Assembly (NCBI RefSeq): GCF_004912155.1
Contig: NZ_STGX01000005.1
Span: forward strand, 201,625 to 265,624
Source: Glycomyces paridis
GTDB taxonomy: Bacteria; Actinomycetota; Actinomycetes; Mycobacteriales; Micromonosporaceae
Length of the DNA: 64,000 nucleotides
Reading direction: 5' to 3'
Position 1 is the stretch's first letter, and each line of letters starts with the position of its first letter. A program made the translations under genes and the position numbers. This document shows, piece after piece, positions 50,867-59,470 of this stretch. The notes under the pieces were generated by a model. That model saw nothing but the letters and a program-made list of their open reading frames with translations, did not search any database and was not told the DNA's origin.

Positions 50867-52057
50867 CTAACAAACCGGGGGGTGCCAGCCTGTGGCCTCG
50901 GCCCAGGCGTTCGCGCGGGGCCAGGCCTCGCGGTCGAACCAGGGCTCCTTGGCCTCGGCGTAGTCGCTCGCGGAGTCGACCTGCGCGGCGATGACGCCCT
51001 TGAGCTGGGCGTAGTCCGCGCGGGCCTGCGGGTCGGCGCGCATCCAGTCGCGGAACAGCAGCGCGAAGCGCTGGCCGGGGCTGTCGATCGGGCGGAAGTG
51101 CACCTGGGCGATGTTGCCCGGGTCCGCGTAGCCGTAGAAGCGCTTCTCCCAGTCCGCGGTGTCGGGCCGCCCGGGCTTCGGCGAGTCGAACAGGACCCGG
51201 CCGAAGAAACCGGCGTCGCCGAGGGCCTCGGCGAAGGCGTCCACGACGTGCAGCGAGACGACCGTGACCTGGATGTCGACGACGTCCTTGGCGGGCAGGC
51301 CTGCGACGGCGGTCGAACCGACATGGTCGATGCGGACGGCGCTGGGGCCCATGACGCGGCGCAGGCGGGCCGCGAGGTGCTCGAAGCGGCGAGGCCAGAA
51401 CGGGTCGGACTCGACGAACTGGAGCTTCTCGGGCCGCGGTTCGGCGCGGTCGAGCCGCAGGTTCTCGGCGAAGGGGACGATGCGCTCGTCCCACAGCATC
51501 GCGACCCGGCGTTCGAGGTCGGCCACGCCGTCCCGGTTGTAGAGGACCAGGTCGCAGACCTCGCGGCGTTCGGTGTCCGACGCCTGGGCGTCGATGCGGC
51601 GGATGGCGTCGGCGCGGGGCAGGCCCCGCGCGGCGAGCCGTTCGAGCCTGAGCTCTCGCGGCGCCTCCACGTCGATGTTGAGGTGGAAGCCGGGCGCCTG
51701 GCCGGTCTCGGCCAGGAGCGGTATGTCTTGGACGACGATCGCGTCGTCGGGCTGGGCGGCGGTGAGTTCTCGGGCACGGGCGCGGACGCGCGGATGGACG
51801 ATCGCCTCGAGTTCGGCCCTGGCGGGCGCTGAGGCGAAGACGATCTCGGCGAGTCGGGCGCGGTCGAGCGAGCCTTCGGCGGTGAGCACCTCGGGGCCGA
51901 AGCGCGAGACGACCGCGGCGAGCCCCTCGGTGTTCGGGGCGACGACTTCGCGGGAGAGGGCGTCAGCGTCGACGACGCTGGCCCCGAGCTGCGACAGCTT
52001 GGCTGCGACCGTGCTCTTACCGGCTCCGATGCCACCGGTCAATGCGACTTTAAGCAC
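50867..52057 (-). CDS. coaE: Dephospho-CoA kinase fused to GrpB (UPF0157) domain
   Basis: 396 aa. The N-terminal 200 residues are dephospho-CoA kinase, last step of CoA synthesis: VALTGGIGAGKST P-loop at residues 8-16, then VVDADALSREVV and VVQDIPLLAETG. Residues about 210-395 are a GrpB/nucleotidyltransferase-like domain (SAVRIDHVGSTAVAGLPAKDVVDIQV, RFYGYADPGNIAQVHFRP). The fusion is typical of actinobacteria. It lies downstream of rpsA, the conserved neighbour. Confidence 0.95.
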   Translation of the reverse strand: MLKVALTGGIGAGKSTVAAKLSQLGASVVDADALSREVVAPNTEGLAAVVSRFGPEVLTAEGSLDRARLAEIVFASAPARAELEAIVHPRVRARARELTAAQPDDAIVVQDIPLLAETGQAPGFHLNIDVEAPRELRLERLAARGLPRADAIRRIDAQASDTERREVCDLVLYNRDGVADLERRVAMLWDERIVPFAENLRLDRAEPRPEKLQFVESDPFWPRRFEHLAARLRRVMGPSAVRIDHVGSTAVAGLPAKDVVDIQVTVVSLHVVDAFAEALGDAGFFGRVLFDSPKPGRPDTADWEKRFYGYADPGNIAQVHFRPIDSPGQRFALLFRDWMRADPQARADYAQLKGVIAAQVDSASDYAEAKEPWFDREAWPRANAWAEATGWHPPVC

Positions 52058-52142
52058 AGATAAAACACTACCCGCCCCAGGCGAACAACCTGGGACGGGC
52101 AGTGGTCTTGTCAGCTAAACGAGCGACAACCTCGGGCGTCGC

Positions 52143-52158
52143 CCCCGCGTGAGCGGGG
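52143..52158 (-). terminator. Short hairpin after rpsA
   Basis: CCCCGC-GTGA-GCGGGG sits 8 bp beyond the rpsA stop on the minus strand. It is short, so only a weak terminator or processing site. Confidence 0.45.
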
Positions 52159-52165
52159 ACGGGAC

Positions 52166-53668
52166 CTAGTTGCCGCCGGCGAGCTTCTCGCGCAGTGCGG
52201 CGAGGGCCTCGTCGGAGGCCAGGGTGCCCTGGGGCTCGACGGGAGCGGACTTCTTCGACTCCGAAGTCGTCTTCTTCGCGCCCTTCTCGCCCTTGGGGGC
52301 GGCTTCGCCCTCGGCGGGCTTGGCCGGAGCCTCGGTGATGACGCGCTCGGCGATCTGCTTGCCGTGCTCCTCCCAGCGGGTGCGGGCCTCGGCGTACTGC
52401 CGCTCCCACTCCTCGCGGGCCTCGTCGAAGCCCTCCATCCACTCGCCGGTCTCCGAGTCGAAGCCCTCCGGGTAGATGTAGTTGCCCTGGTCGTCGTACT
52501 GCGCGGCCATGCCGTACAGCGTCGGGTCGAACTGCTCCTCGTTCTCGACGAAGGCCTCGTTGGCCTGCTTGAGCGACAGGGAGATCCGGCGGCGGTCCAG
52601 GTCGATGTCGATGACCTTGACCATGGCGTCGGAGCCGACCTTGACGACCTGCTCGGGCACCTCCACGTGGCGCTCGGCCAGCTCGGAGATGTGCACCAGG
52701 CCCTCGATGCCGTCCTCGACGCGGACGAACGCGCCGAAGGGGACGAGCTTGGTGACCTTGCCCGGCACGATCTGACCGATCGCGTGGGTGCGCGCGAACT
52801 GGCGCCACGGGTCTTCCTGGGTCGCCTTCAGCGACAGGGAGACGCGCTCGCGGTCCAGGTCCACTTCCAGGACCTCGACCTCGACCGGCTGACCGACCTC
52901 GACGACCTCGGACGGGTGGTCGATGTGCTTCCAGGACAGCTCCGAGACGTGCACCAGACCGTCGACGCCGCCGAGGTCGACGAACGCGCCGAAGTTGACG
53001 ATCGAGGAGACCGTGCCCTTGCGGACCTGGCCCTTCGCGAGCTGGTGGAGGAACTCGGTGCGGACCTCGGACTGGGTCTGCTCCAGCCAGGCGCGACGCG
53101 ACAGGACCACGTTGTTGCGGTTCTTGTCGAGTTCGATGATCTTGGCTTCGAGCTCACGGCCGACGTACGGCTGGAGGTCGCGCACACGGCGCATCTCGAC
53201 GAGCGACGCGGGCAGGAAGCCGCGCAGGCCGATGTCGAGGATGAGGCCGCCCTTGACCACTTCGATGACGGAGCCGCGGACGACGCCGTCCTCTTCCTTG
53301 ATCTTCTCGATGGTCCCCCAGGCGCGCTCGTACTGAGCCCGCTTCTTCGAGAGGATCAGACGGCCTTCCTTGTCCTCCTTCTGGAGGACGAGGGCCTCGA
53401 CGTGATCGCCCACAGAGACGACGTCTTCAGGATCGACGTCGTGCTTGATCGACAGCTCGCGCGAGGGGATGACGCCCTCGGTCTTGTAGCCGATGTCGAG
53501 CAGGACTTCATCCCGGTCGACCTTGACGACGGTACCTTCGACGATATCGCCGTCATTGAAGTATTTGATGGTCGCGTCGATCGCGGCGAGGAGTTCCTCG
53601 TCCGAAAACGTCTCTTCGACCGTGCTGTTCTCAGCGTTGCTCGAGGTGGCCTCGATGCTGCTCGTCAT
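52166..53668 (-). CDS. rpsA: 30S ribosomal protein S1
   Basis: 500 aa from ATG at 53668. Four S1 (OB-fold) RNA-binding repeats are visible, starting near GDIVEGTVVKVDRDEVLLDIGYKTEGVIP, VVRGSVIEVVKGGLILDIGLRGFLP, GQVRKGTVSSIVNFGAFVDLGGVDGLVH and GQIVPGKVTKLVPFGAFVRVEDGIEGLVH. A Glu/Lys/Ala-rich C-terminal tail follows, typical for actinobacteria. Mediates mRNA binding to the ribosome. The sequence upstream of ATG in the frame is not part of the protein. Confidence 0.97.
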   Translation of the reverse strand: MTSSIEATSSNAENSTVEETFSDEELLAAIDATIKYFNDGDIVEGTVVKVDRDEVLLDIGYKTEGVIPSRELSIKHDVDPEDVVSVGDHVEALVLQKEDKEGRLILSKKRAQYERAWGTIEKIKEEDGVVRGSVIEVVKGGLILDIGLRGFLPASLVEMRRVRDLQPYVGRELEAKIIELDKNRNNVVLSRRAWLEQTQSEVRTEFLHQLAKGQVRKGTVSSIVNFGAFVDLGGVDGLVHVSELSWKHIDHPSEVVEVGQPVEVEVLEVDLDRERVSLSLKATQEDPWRQFARTHAIGQIVPGKVTKLVPFGAFVRVEDGIEGLVHISELAERHVEVPEQVVKVGSDAMVKVIDIDLDRRRISLSLKQANEAFVENEEQFDPTLYGMAAQYDDQGNYIYPEGFDSETGEWMEGFDEAREEWERQYAEARTRWEEHGKQIAERVITEAPAKPAEGEAAPKGEKGAKKTTSESKKSAPVEPQGTLASDEALAALREKLAGGN

Positions 53669-53881
53669 GTGGGCTGGTGCTCCGGATACGTAAGAATCGT
53701 GAGCTCGCGCCCGCGCCCTCGCAAGACGCGAATGCTCGCTGGTCAGTTCCCGGGCCGCCCTTGCCGCTGGCAACGCGTCCTGCTCCCTTCTGAGGACGCG
53801 GACATGCCCAGGCAGATCCAGGTTACCGTGTGCGATAGTGCCGCGCCAGTCCGGGCCTGGACCTGGTGTCGGCAGCCACCA

Positions 53882-56581
53882 CTAGTGGGCCGCGGCTTCC
53901 CAGGACTCGCCGAATCCGGCCGAGACGGTGAGCGGCACCGCGAGGGTCGCGGCGTTCGACATCTGTTCGCGCACGAGCGATTCGAGGCGGTCGGCCTCGC
54001 CCGGCGCGACCTCGCACACCAGCTCGTCGTGGACCTGGAGCAGGACGCGCGAGGCGAGCCCCTCGGTCCGCAGCGCGCGGTCGACGCCGAGCATCGCGGT
54101 CTTCATGATGTCGGCCGCGCTCCCCTGGATCGGCGCGTTCAGGGCCGCCCGCTCGGCCATCTCGCGAACCTGGCGGTTGTCGGAGGTGAGGTCGGGGAAG
54201 TAGCGGCGCCGGCCCATGATCGTCTCGGTGTACCCGGTCTTGCGGGCCTCCTCGACCACCCGGTGCAGGTAGTCGCGGACCTTCCCGAAGCGCGCGAAGT
54301 ACTCGTCGGAGAGCTGCTGCGCCTCCTGGGTCGAGACGCCGAGCTGCTGGCTGAGCCCGTACGTGGACAGGCCGTAGGCGAGCCCGTAGGACATGGCCTT
54401 GATCTTGCGGCGGTGCTCGGCGGTGACCTCGCCGGGCGCGACCGCGAAGACCTTCGCGGCGACCGCCCGGTGGATGTCCTCGCCCTGGACGAACGCCTCG
54501 ATGAGGCCCTCGTCCCCCGTCAGGCTCGCCATGATCCGCATCTCGATCTGGCTGTAGTCGATCGTCATGAGCGACTCGAAGCCCGAGGAGACGACGAACC
54601 CGGCCCGGATCGCGCGCCCGGCCTCCGAGCGCACCGGGATGTTCTGGAGGTTCGGGTCGGTCGAGGACAGGCGCCCGGTCGCGGCCACCGTCTGGAAGAA
54701 CGTGGTGTGGATGCGGCCGTCGGTCTGGATGGTCGAGCGCAGCGTGGTGACGATCTGCTTGAGCTTCTCCACGTCCCGGTAGCGCAGCAGCTGCTCCAGG
54801 AGCGGGTGCCCGGTCTTGGCGAACAACTGCTGGAGCGCGTCGGCGTTCGTGGTGTAGCCGGTCTTGGTGCGCTTGGTCTTCGGCATGTCCAGCTCGTCGA
54901 AGAGGATCTCCTGGAGTTGCTTGGGCGAGCCGATGTTGAACGAGCGGCCCACGATCTCGTGGGCGCGGTCGGTGGCCTCCTTCGACTGCGCGGCGAAACC
55001 GGACTCGATGTCGGCGAAGTGGCCCTCGTCGGCGGCGATCCCGATGATCTCCATGCGCGCCAGGACGGCCGCGAGCGGGTACTCCATGGCCCCGGCCAGG
55101 TGCTCCTGGTGGCGCTGCTCCAGCCGCTCGGCCTGCACGGCCGCGATCTCGCCGATGGCCGCAGCCGCCGCGGCGTCGGCCTCCACCTGGGCGGCGCCGT
55201 CGTTCATCGCCGCGTCCAGGCCCACCAGGGCCCCGTCGTCGGCGGGCGTCTCCGCGGTCGCCAGTTCGCGCCCGAGGAACTGCATCGCGAGGTCCCCGAG
55301 CGCGTACGAGCGCTGCTCGGGCTTGAGGAGGTAGGCGCCGAGCACGGTGTCCGCCGCGATCCCGGCGACCTCCGGCCAGCCCGCCGCGTCCGCGCCCCAC
55401 AGGAACGCCTTCGCGTCGTGCACGACCTTCGCCTTCGCCGGGTCGGCGAGCCAGTCGATCCACGACCGCTCGTCCTCGGCGTCCAGCTGCGAGGGATCGA
55501 ACCACAGCGCACGGCCGCCCTCGGCCAGCGCGATCGAGTCGAACGAGCCCGCGCCGGAGGCGAACGTCCCGGTGTAGGCGAGCGCCACGGTGCCCTCGCA
55601 CCCGGCGAGCCAGTCGGCGAGGCCGCCGGGGACGAGCGCGGCGGCGTCGACCCGCTCGGTCTCCGCCACGGGGACGGGGGCGGCGCCGACGGCCTTGTCG
55701 GCGAGGTTCGCGTTGAGGCGCTCGCCGAGGGCGCGGAACTGGAGGGCGTCGAAGAGGCGGTTGGTCTCGGCGACCGACCAGCCCTCCCACGCCAGTTCGG
55801 GGATGCCGGATTCGAGTTCGAGGTCGCGCACGAGCTTGTTGAGGCGGTGGTTGCGCAGGACGTCGTCGAGGTGGTCGCGCAGGCTCTGCCCGGCCTTGCC
55901 GGGGAGTTCGTCGGCCTTCTCGACCAGGCCGTCGAGCGAGCCGTACTTGACGATCCACTTGGCGGCGGTCTTGGGGCCGACGCCGGGGACGCCGGGCAGG
56001 TTGTCGGCCTTCTCCCCCACGAGGGCGGCGAGGTCGCGGTAGCGGTCGGGGGTGACGCCGTACTTCTCCTCGACCTCCTCGGGGGTGTAGCGCTTGAGCT
56101 CGGTGACGCCCTTGACCGGGTAGAGGAGGGTGACGGCCCCGTTGACCAGCTGGATGGCGTCGCGGTCGCCCGAGGAGATGAGGGTCGACAGGCCTTCGGC
56201 CTCGCCGCGGGCGGCGAGGGTGGCGATGATGTCGTCGGCCTCGAAGTTCTCCTTGGTGAGCCAGGCGATGCCGAGGGCGTCGAGCAGTTCCTTGATGATC
56301 GGGATCTGGGTCTTGAACTCTTCGGGGGTCTCGCCGCGGCCGTCCTTGTAGGCGGGGTACTCCTCGGTGCGGAAGGAGTGGCGTGCGACGTCGAAGGCGA
56401 CCGCGACGTGGCTGGGCTCCTCGGCCTTGAGCAGGTTGATGAGCATCGACGCGAAGCCGTAGACGGCGTTCGTGACTTGGCCGTCGTCGGTGGAGAACTT
56501 CTCGGCGGGCAGGGCGAAGAAGGCTCGGAAGGCCATGGAATGGCCGTCGATCAGGAGCAGGCGCGATTCGGAAGCGGTCAC
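53882..56581 (-). CDS. polA: DNA polymerase I
   Basis: 899 aa. The N-terminal 5' nuclease has LLLIDGHSMAFRAFFAL, VAFDVARHSFRTEEYPAYKDGR and GVPGVGPKTAAKW. The middle 3'-5' exonuclease-like domain has lost the metal-binding acids (VALAYTGTF and VVHDAKAFLW stand where the D-x-E and D motifs should be). The polymerase domain is intact: motif A IDYSQIEMRIMA, motif B RRKIKAMSYGLAYGLSTYGLS-like O helix, motif C VHDELVCEV. It is thus expected to lack proofreading, as in mycobacteria. Adjacent to rpsA and pdtaR. Confidence 0.97.
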   Translation of the reverse strand: MTASESRLLLIDGHSMAFRAFFALPAEKFSTDDGQVTNAVYGFASMLINLLKAEEPSHVAVAFDVARHSFRTEEYPAYKDGRGETPEEFKTQIPIIKELLDALGIAWLTKENFEADDIIATLAARGEAEGLSTLISSGDRDAIQLVNGAVTLLYPVKGVTELKRYTPEEVEEKYGVTPDRYRDLAALVGEKADNLPGVPGVGPKTAAKWIVKYGSLDGLVEKADELPGKAGQSLRDHLDDVLRNHRLNKLVRDLELESGIPELAWEGWSVAETNRLFDALQFRALGERLNANLADKAVGAAPVPVAETERVDAAALVPGGLADWLAGCEGTVALAYTGTFASGAGSFDSIALAEGGRALWFDPSQLDAEDERSWIDWLADPAKAKVVHDAKAFLWGADAAGWPEVAGIAADTVLGAYLLKPEQRSYALGDLAMQFLGRELATAETPADDGALVGLDAAMNDGAAQVEADAAAAAAIGEIAAVQAERLEQRHQEHLAGAMEYPLAAVLARMEIIGIAADEGHFADIESGFAAQSKEATDRAHEIVGRSFNIGSPKQLQEILFDELDMPKTKRTKTGYTTNADALQQLFAKTGHPLLEQLLRYRDVEKLKQIVTTLRSTIQTDGRIHTTFFQTVAATGRLSSTDPNLQNIPVRSEAGRAIRAGFVVSSGFESLMTIDYSQIEMRIMASLTGDEGLIEAFVQGEDIHRAVAAKVFAVAPGEVTAEHRRKIKAMSYGLAYGLSTYGLSQQLGVSTQEAQQLSDEYFARFGKVRDYLHRVVEEARKTGYTETIMGRRRYFPDLTSDNRQVREMAERAALNAPIQGSAADIMKTAMLGVDRALRTEGLASRVLLQVHDELVCEVAPGEADRLESLVREQMSNAATLAVPLTVSAGFGESWEAAAH

Positions 56582-56652
56582 CCGCCGAGCCTAGCGAGTG
56601 CCTCCGACAAGTCCGGGACAAGTCCGGGACGGCGTGGCTCCCGGACGCGAAG

Positions 56653-56682
56653 CGGCCCGCGTCCCTTCCGGGGCGCGGGCCG
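56653..56682. terminator. Terminator between polA and pdtaR
   Basis: CGGCCCGCG / CGCGGGCCG arms (9 bp) surround a 12-nt loop, 18 bp after the pdtaR stop on the minus strand. Confidence 0.7.
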
Positions 56683-56699
56683 TCGAGTCCTGAGGAGGC

Positions 56700-57317
56700 C
56701 TACTCGGCTTCCTGGGCTTCCTTCTGCTCGGCCTCGGCGATGACGCGCTCGGCGACGGCGCGCATGGAGAGCCGGTGGTCCATCGCGGCACGCTGGATCC
56801 AGCGGAACGCGTCGGGCTCGGGCATCCCGTACTGGGTCATGAGCAGGCCCTTGGCGCGGTCGACGAGCTTGCGGACCTCAAGGCGCTCGGTGAGGTTCGC
56901 GACCTCGTTCTCCAGGGCGGTCATCTCGGCGAAGCGGGTGAGGGAGAGTTCGATCGCGGGGACGAGGTCGGACTTCTGGAAGGGCTTCACGAGGTAGGCC
57001 ATGGCGCCGGCGGACTGGGCCCGGCTGATGAGGTCGCGCTGGCTGAAGGCGGTGAGGATCACGACGGGGGCGATGCGGGCGGAGACGATCTTCTCGGCGG
57101 CCTGGAGGCCGTCCATGATCGGCATCTGGATGTCGCAGATGACCAGGTCGGGCTGGTGCTCCTGCGCGAGGCGCACGGCGGCTTCGCCGTCCGCGGCCTC
57201 CGCTACGACCTCGTAACCCTCCTCGGTGAGCATCTCGGCCAGGTCGAGGCGGATGAGCCCCTCGTCTTCGGCGATGAGCACGCGCTTGCGCGGCTCCTCG
57301 GCGGCCTTGCTCGTCAT
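56700..57317 (-). CDS. pdtaR: ANTAR-domain response regulator PdtaR
   Basis: 205 aa. The N-terminal receiver has VLIAEDEGLIRLDLAEML, the phosphoacceptor in DLVICDIQMPIMDGLQA, and ILTAFSQRD plus YLVKPFQ. The C-terminal ANTAR RNA-binding domain (about 140-200) includes EVRKLVDRAKGLLMTQYGMPEPDAFRWIQRAAMDHRLSMRAVAERVI. It acts with the PdtaS histidine kinase as an antiterminator by binding paired RNA hairpins. It lies next to polA as in mycobacteria. Confidence 0.95.
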   Translation of the reverse strand: MTSKAAEEPRKRVLIAEDEGLIRLDLAEMLTEEGYEVVAEAADGEAAVRLAQEHQPDLVICDIQMPIMDGLQAAEKIVSARIAPVVILTAFSQRDLISRAQSAGAMAYLVKPFQKSDLVPAIELSLTRFAEMTALENEVANLTERLEVRKLVDRAKGLLMTQYGMPEPDAFRWIQRAAMDHRLSMRAVAERVIAEAEQKEAQEAE

Positions 57318-57513
57318 GGGGTCCCGTACCTTTCATACGCGTATGAACGTGAAGGTGCTCGGCGTTGCCGGGCACACCAGGACGCTAGCTTAGCCGCAGC
57401 CGACTGCCGCCGCACGTTCCTATGCCGAGCGTTTCGGACTGCAGGGCCCAAACATCGGCCCCTCTACGGCCGGAGTACCATATGCACCGGCCGGACCCTG
57501 CGCCCCGGCCCGC

Positions 57514-57587
57514 GGCCCGGTATTCCAACTGGCAGAGAAGACGGATTCAAAACCCGTACAGTGTGGGTTCGAATCCCACCCGGGCTA
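57514..57587 (+). tRNA. Atypical tRNA-Leu(CAA)-like gene, probable integration site
   Basis: Acceptor GGCCCGG/CCGGGCT, D-arm TTC/GAA with GG in the loop, anticodon stem ACGGA/CCCGT around loop TTCAAAA (anticodon CAA) and T-arm GTGGG-TTCGAAT-CCCAC are all seen. A normal tRNA-Leu has a long variable arm; here the variable region is only 5 nt. The anticodon stem has an A-C mismatch next to the loop. The 3' end faces an integrase gene, so this is the likely attachment site. It may be a true odd tRNA or a recombined one. Confidence 0.7.
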
Positions 57588-57616
57588 CATTCTGTGAGAG
57601 CAGCTCAAGCCACAGA

Positions 57617-57658
57617 AAACCGCCGCCGACCAGTGACAACACCGGTCGGCGGCGGTTT
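57617..57658. terminator. Bidirectional terminator between tRNA and integrase
   Basis: 15-bp perfect arms AAACCGCCGCCGACC / GGTCGGCGGCGGTTT (57617-57631, 57644-57658) have a 12-nt loop and T-rich flanks in both directions. Confidence 0.88.
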
Positions 57659-57666
57659 CTTCGTGT

Positions 57667-57706
57667 GCGGCTCTATGCGGCTGTGGGCGGCTCTCTGCGG
57701 CTGTCT
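57667..57706. repeat. Four 10-bp direct repeats beside attachment site
   Basis: Four contiguous decamers of the form GCGGCTSTNK (GCGGCTCTAT, GCGGCTGTGG, GCGGCTCTCT, GCGGCTGTCT) lie between the tRNA 3' end and the integrase stop. The helical-turn period and position fit arm-type integrase or excisionase binding sites. Confidence 0.65.
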
Positions 57707-57727
57707 GTGGACGAGACGTGGACGGGA

Positions 57728-59134
57728 TTACCCGGCGTCGGGCTCCTCCCCCATGAACTTGTCCATCTGGTCCTGCCACCGCTTCTCGAAGCCGTCGAGG
57801 ACCTTCGAGTACACGTTGTAGAGCATCTCCAGGCTGTGCCCGGCCCAGTCGGCGACCTGCTGCGGCGGGACGCCTGCGTACAGCCGCAACGAAACGCCGG
57901 AGTGGCGGAGGTTATAGGGCCGCTTGAGGCGGAGCCCTTTCCGGTCGATGGGCGCCATGGCGAAGTCCCGCGCCCGGTTCCAGATGAACCAGTAGGTGCT
58001 GGAGCCCACCAGGCCGCCGGTTGGTGCGGAGAAGAGCCTGCCGTCCGCGCGGAGCCCGAACCGGTCGACGTGGGCGCGCAGCAGTTCGACCAGTCGCGGC
58101 GGGATCGGGACCACACGCGTCTCGGAGTCGGGTCGGTGCTTCAGGCTTCGCTCCTCGAAGGACGAGCCGGTGTCCGTCCAGTCGCCGCCGACCAGCGGCA
58201 GGGCCTTCTCCAGGGTGAGGCTCCCCCACCCTTCGCTCGGCAGCTCGCATTGGTAGAGGGCGAGTGAGGCGACCTCCTCGGGGCGCATCATGGCGTAATA
58301 CATGCACCCGAAGAAGGCGACGAACCGCGGCCCGTTCGGGCCCGCGTAGCTGACGGCGGTCAAGAGGCTCTCGACCTGTTCACGGTTCCCGATCGCCCGC
58401 GGGTCGACCTTCGCGACGATCTTGAGGTTGCGCGGCGGGTCCCAGAAGAAACCCGACGCGTGCAGCGGGTGCTGCGGCAGGTAGCCCTTGGCAACGGCGA
58501 ACTTCAGGAACCCCGAGAGCGTCGTGCGCCGCTTCGTGAAGTGCCGCGCTGAGGCGGCCTTGCCGTCGTGCCGGCGGGTCAAGCCGTCGAGCAGTCCTCG
58601 AAGCGTCTCCGCGTCGCTGAGCACGCCCACGGGCGGGCTGGTCTCCTCCACCCAGCCGAGGAGGTCGAGGACTTCGTCTGAGGGCTCCTCGACGTGCTCT
58701 GAGAAGTTGAATCCCCAGTTCCGCAGGGCGGTGCGGAGGCCCTTGGCAGTGACCCACTCCGGCGGGTCGGGCAACAGCAGCACGGTGAGGTCGCGCAGGG
58801 CGTCGGCGACGGCGATGCGGTACTTGGCCGAGACGCGCCCCCACTTGTACTCCGCGTACTCCAGAAACGCGGCATAAGCGCTCGTCCGCGGGGCCGTCGC
58901 CAGGTCTTTCCGGTCGTCGTCCATCGAGGGCGGCAGGCCGGTCACGGTGTCAAACGGCTCGCCGTTCTTGGTGGCGGACACGAGCTTCGAACGGAAGCCA
59001 TCGGCGAGCGGTGCCGTGGCGAAGGACTGGCTGTAGGCGCGGCCCGCAACGATCCAGCGAACGTTGAACGGGCGCTTCTTGCTGTCCTTCCGCTTGCGGA
59101 TGGCGTAGACGCGGACGTCGAAACTGGTACTCAT
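57728..59134 (-). CDS. int: Tyrosine-recombinase integrase
   Basis: 468 aa from ATG at 59134. The N-terminal DNA-binding region is (V)RVYAIRKRKDSKKRPFNVRWIVAGRAY. The catalytic domain shows the first Arg in YYAMMRPEEVASL, the box LKRPYNLRHSGVSLRLYAGVP (Tyr replaces the usual His before N-L-R, as commonly seen in actinomycete element integrases), and WAGHSLEMLYNVYSKV with the nucleophilic Tyr. It overlaps the excisionase stop (ATGA). It lies directly beside the tRNA 3' end, the classical arrangement of pSAM2/SLP1-like elements. Confidence 0.93.
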   Translation of the reverse strand: MSTSFDVRVYAIRKRKDSKKRPFNVRWIVAGRAYSQSFATAPLADGFRSKLVSATKNGEPFDTVTGLPPSMDDDRKDLATAPRTSAYAAFLEYAEYKWGRVSAKYRIAVADALRDLTVLLLPDPPEWVTAKGLRTALRNWGFNFSEHVEEPSDEVLDLLGWVEETSPPVGVLSDAETLRGLLDGLTRRHDGKAASARHFTKRRTTLSGFLKFAVAKGYLPQHPLHASGFFWDPPRNLKIVAKVDPRAIGNREQVESLLTAVSYAGPNGPRFVAFFGCMYYAMMRPEEVASLALYQCELPSEGWGSLTLEKALPLVGGDWTDTGSSFEERSLKHRPDSETRVVPIPPRLVELLRAHVDRFGLRADGRLFSAPTGGLVGSSTYWFIWNRARDFAMAPIDRKGLRLKRPYNLRHSGVSLRLYAGVPPQQVADWAGHSLEMLYNVYSKVLDGFEKRWQDQMDKFMGEEPDAG

Positions 59135-59394
59135 GCGCCCACCGCCGCAACGTCGAGAAGGCCTTCGAACCAGGCGTCGAACTCGGATTCCTTGCAGACG
59201 ACGCGTCCGTTCGGCAACTTGTAGCAGGGCGGGGTCTTTCCGGTAGCGCGCCATTGTTGCCAGGTGCGCCGTGGCAGAGGGCCGTGCTCATCACCGAGGC
59301 GACCGAGCATCTCCTCGACGCTGAGCAGCGCCTTGGACCGCTCGGCTCGCGACGCCGGGCGGGCCTGCTTGGCACGGGTTGCGACTCGTGTCAT
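59131..59394 (-). CDS. xis: Excisionase, helix-turn-helix (AlpA/MerR-like)
   Basis: 87 aa from ATG at 59394 (GAAGGAA upstream). The winged HTH is recognised from LLSVEEMLGRLGDEHGPLPRRTWQQWRATGKTPPCYKLPNGRVVCKESEFDAWFEG, the typical excisionase signature with conserved W and G-R-V. A basic N-terminal 25 residues precede it. It is translationally coupled to int. It probably promotes excision and sets the direction of recombination. Confidence 0.85.
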   Translation of the reverse strand: MTRVATRAKQARPASRAERSKALLSVEEMLGRLGDEHGPLPRRTWQQWRATGKTPPCYKLPNGRVVCKESEFDAWFEGLLDVAAVGA

Positions 59395-59433
59395 TCTGGT
59401 GGTTCCTTCCTTCTTGGCGGACGGGAGGACAGA

Positions 59434-59470
59434 CGACCGGCGGCTAGGTCTCAAACTGAGCCGCCGGTCG
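59434..59470 (-). terminator. Hairpin at end of replication-protein gene
   Basis: 12-bp arms CGACCGGCGGCT / AGCCGCCGGTCG (59434-59445, 59459-59470) overlap the stop codon of the DnaB-N/DUF3987 gene and may limit readthrough into xis-int. Confidence 0.6.

Noticed and set aside
52364-56743. 1459-aa plus-strand frame over rpsA and polA
   Set aside because: GC-driven shadow; rpsA and polA on the other strand are unmistakable.
57728-59134. Integrase as a relocated XerD
   Set aside because: Length of 468 aa, coupling to an excisionase, the tRNA-adjacent position and the Y-N-L-R box mark it as an element integrase.
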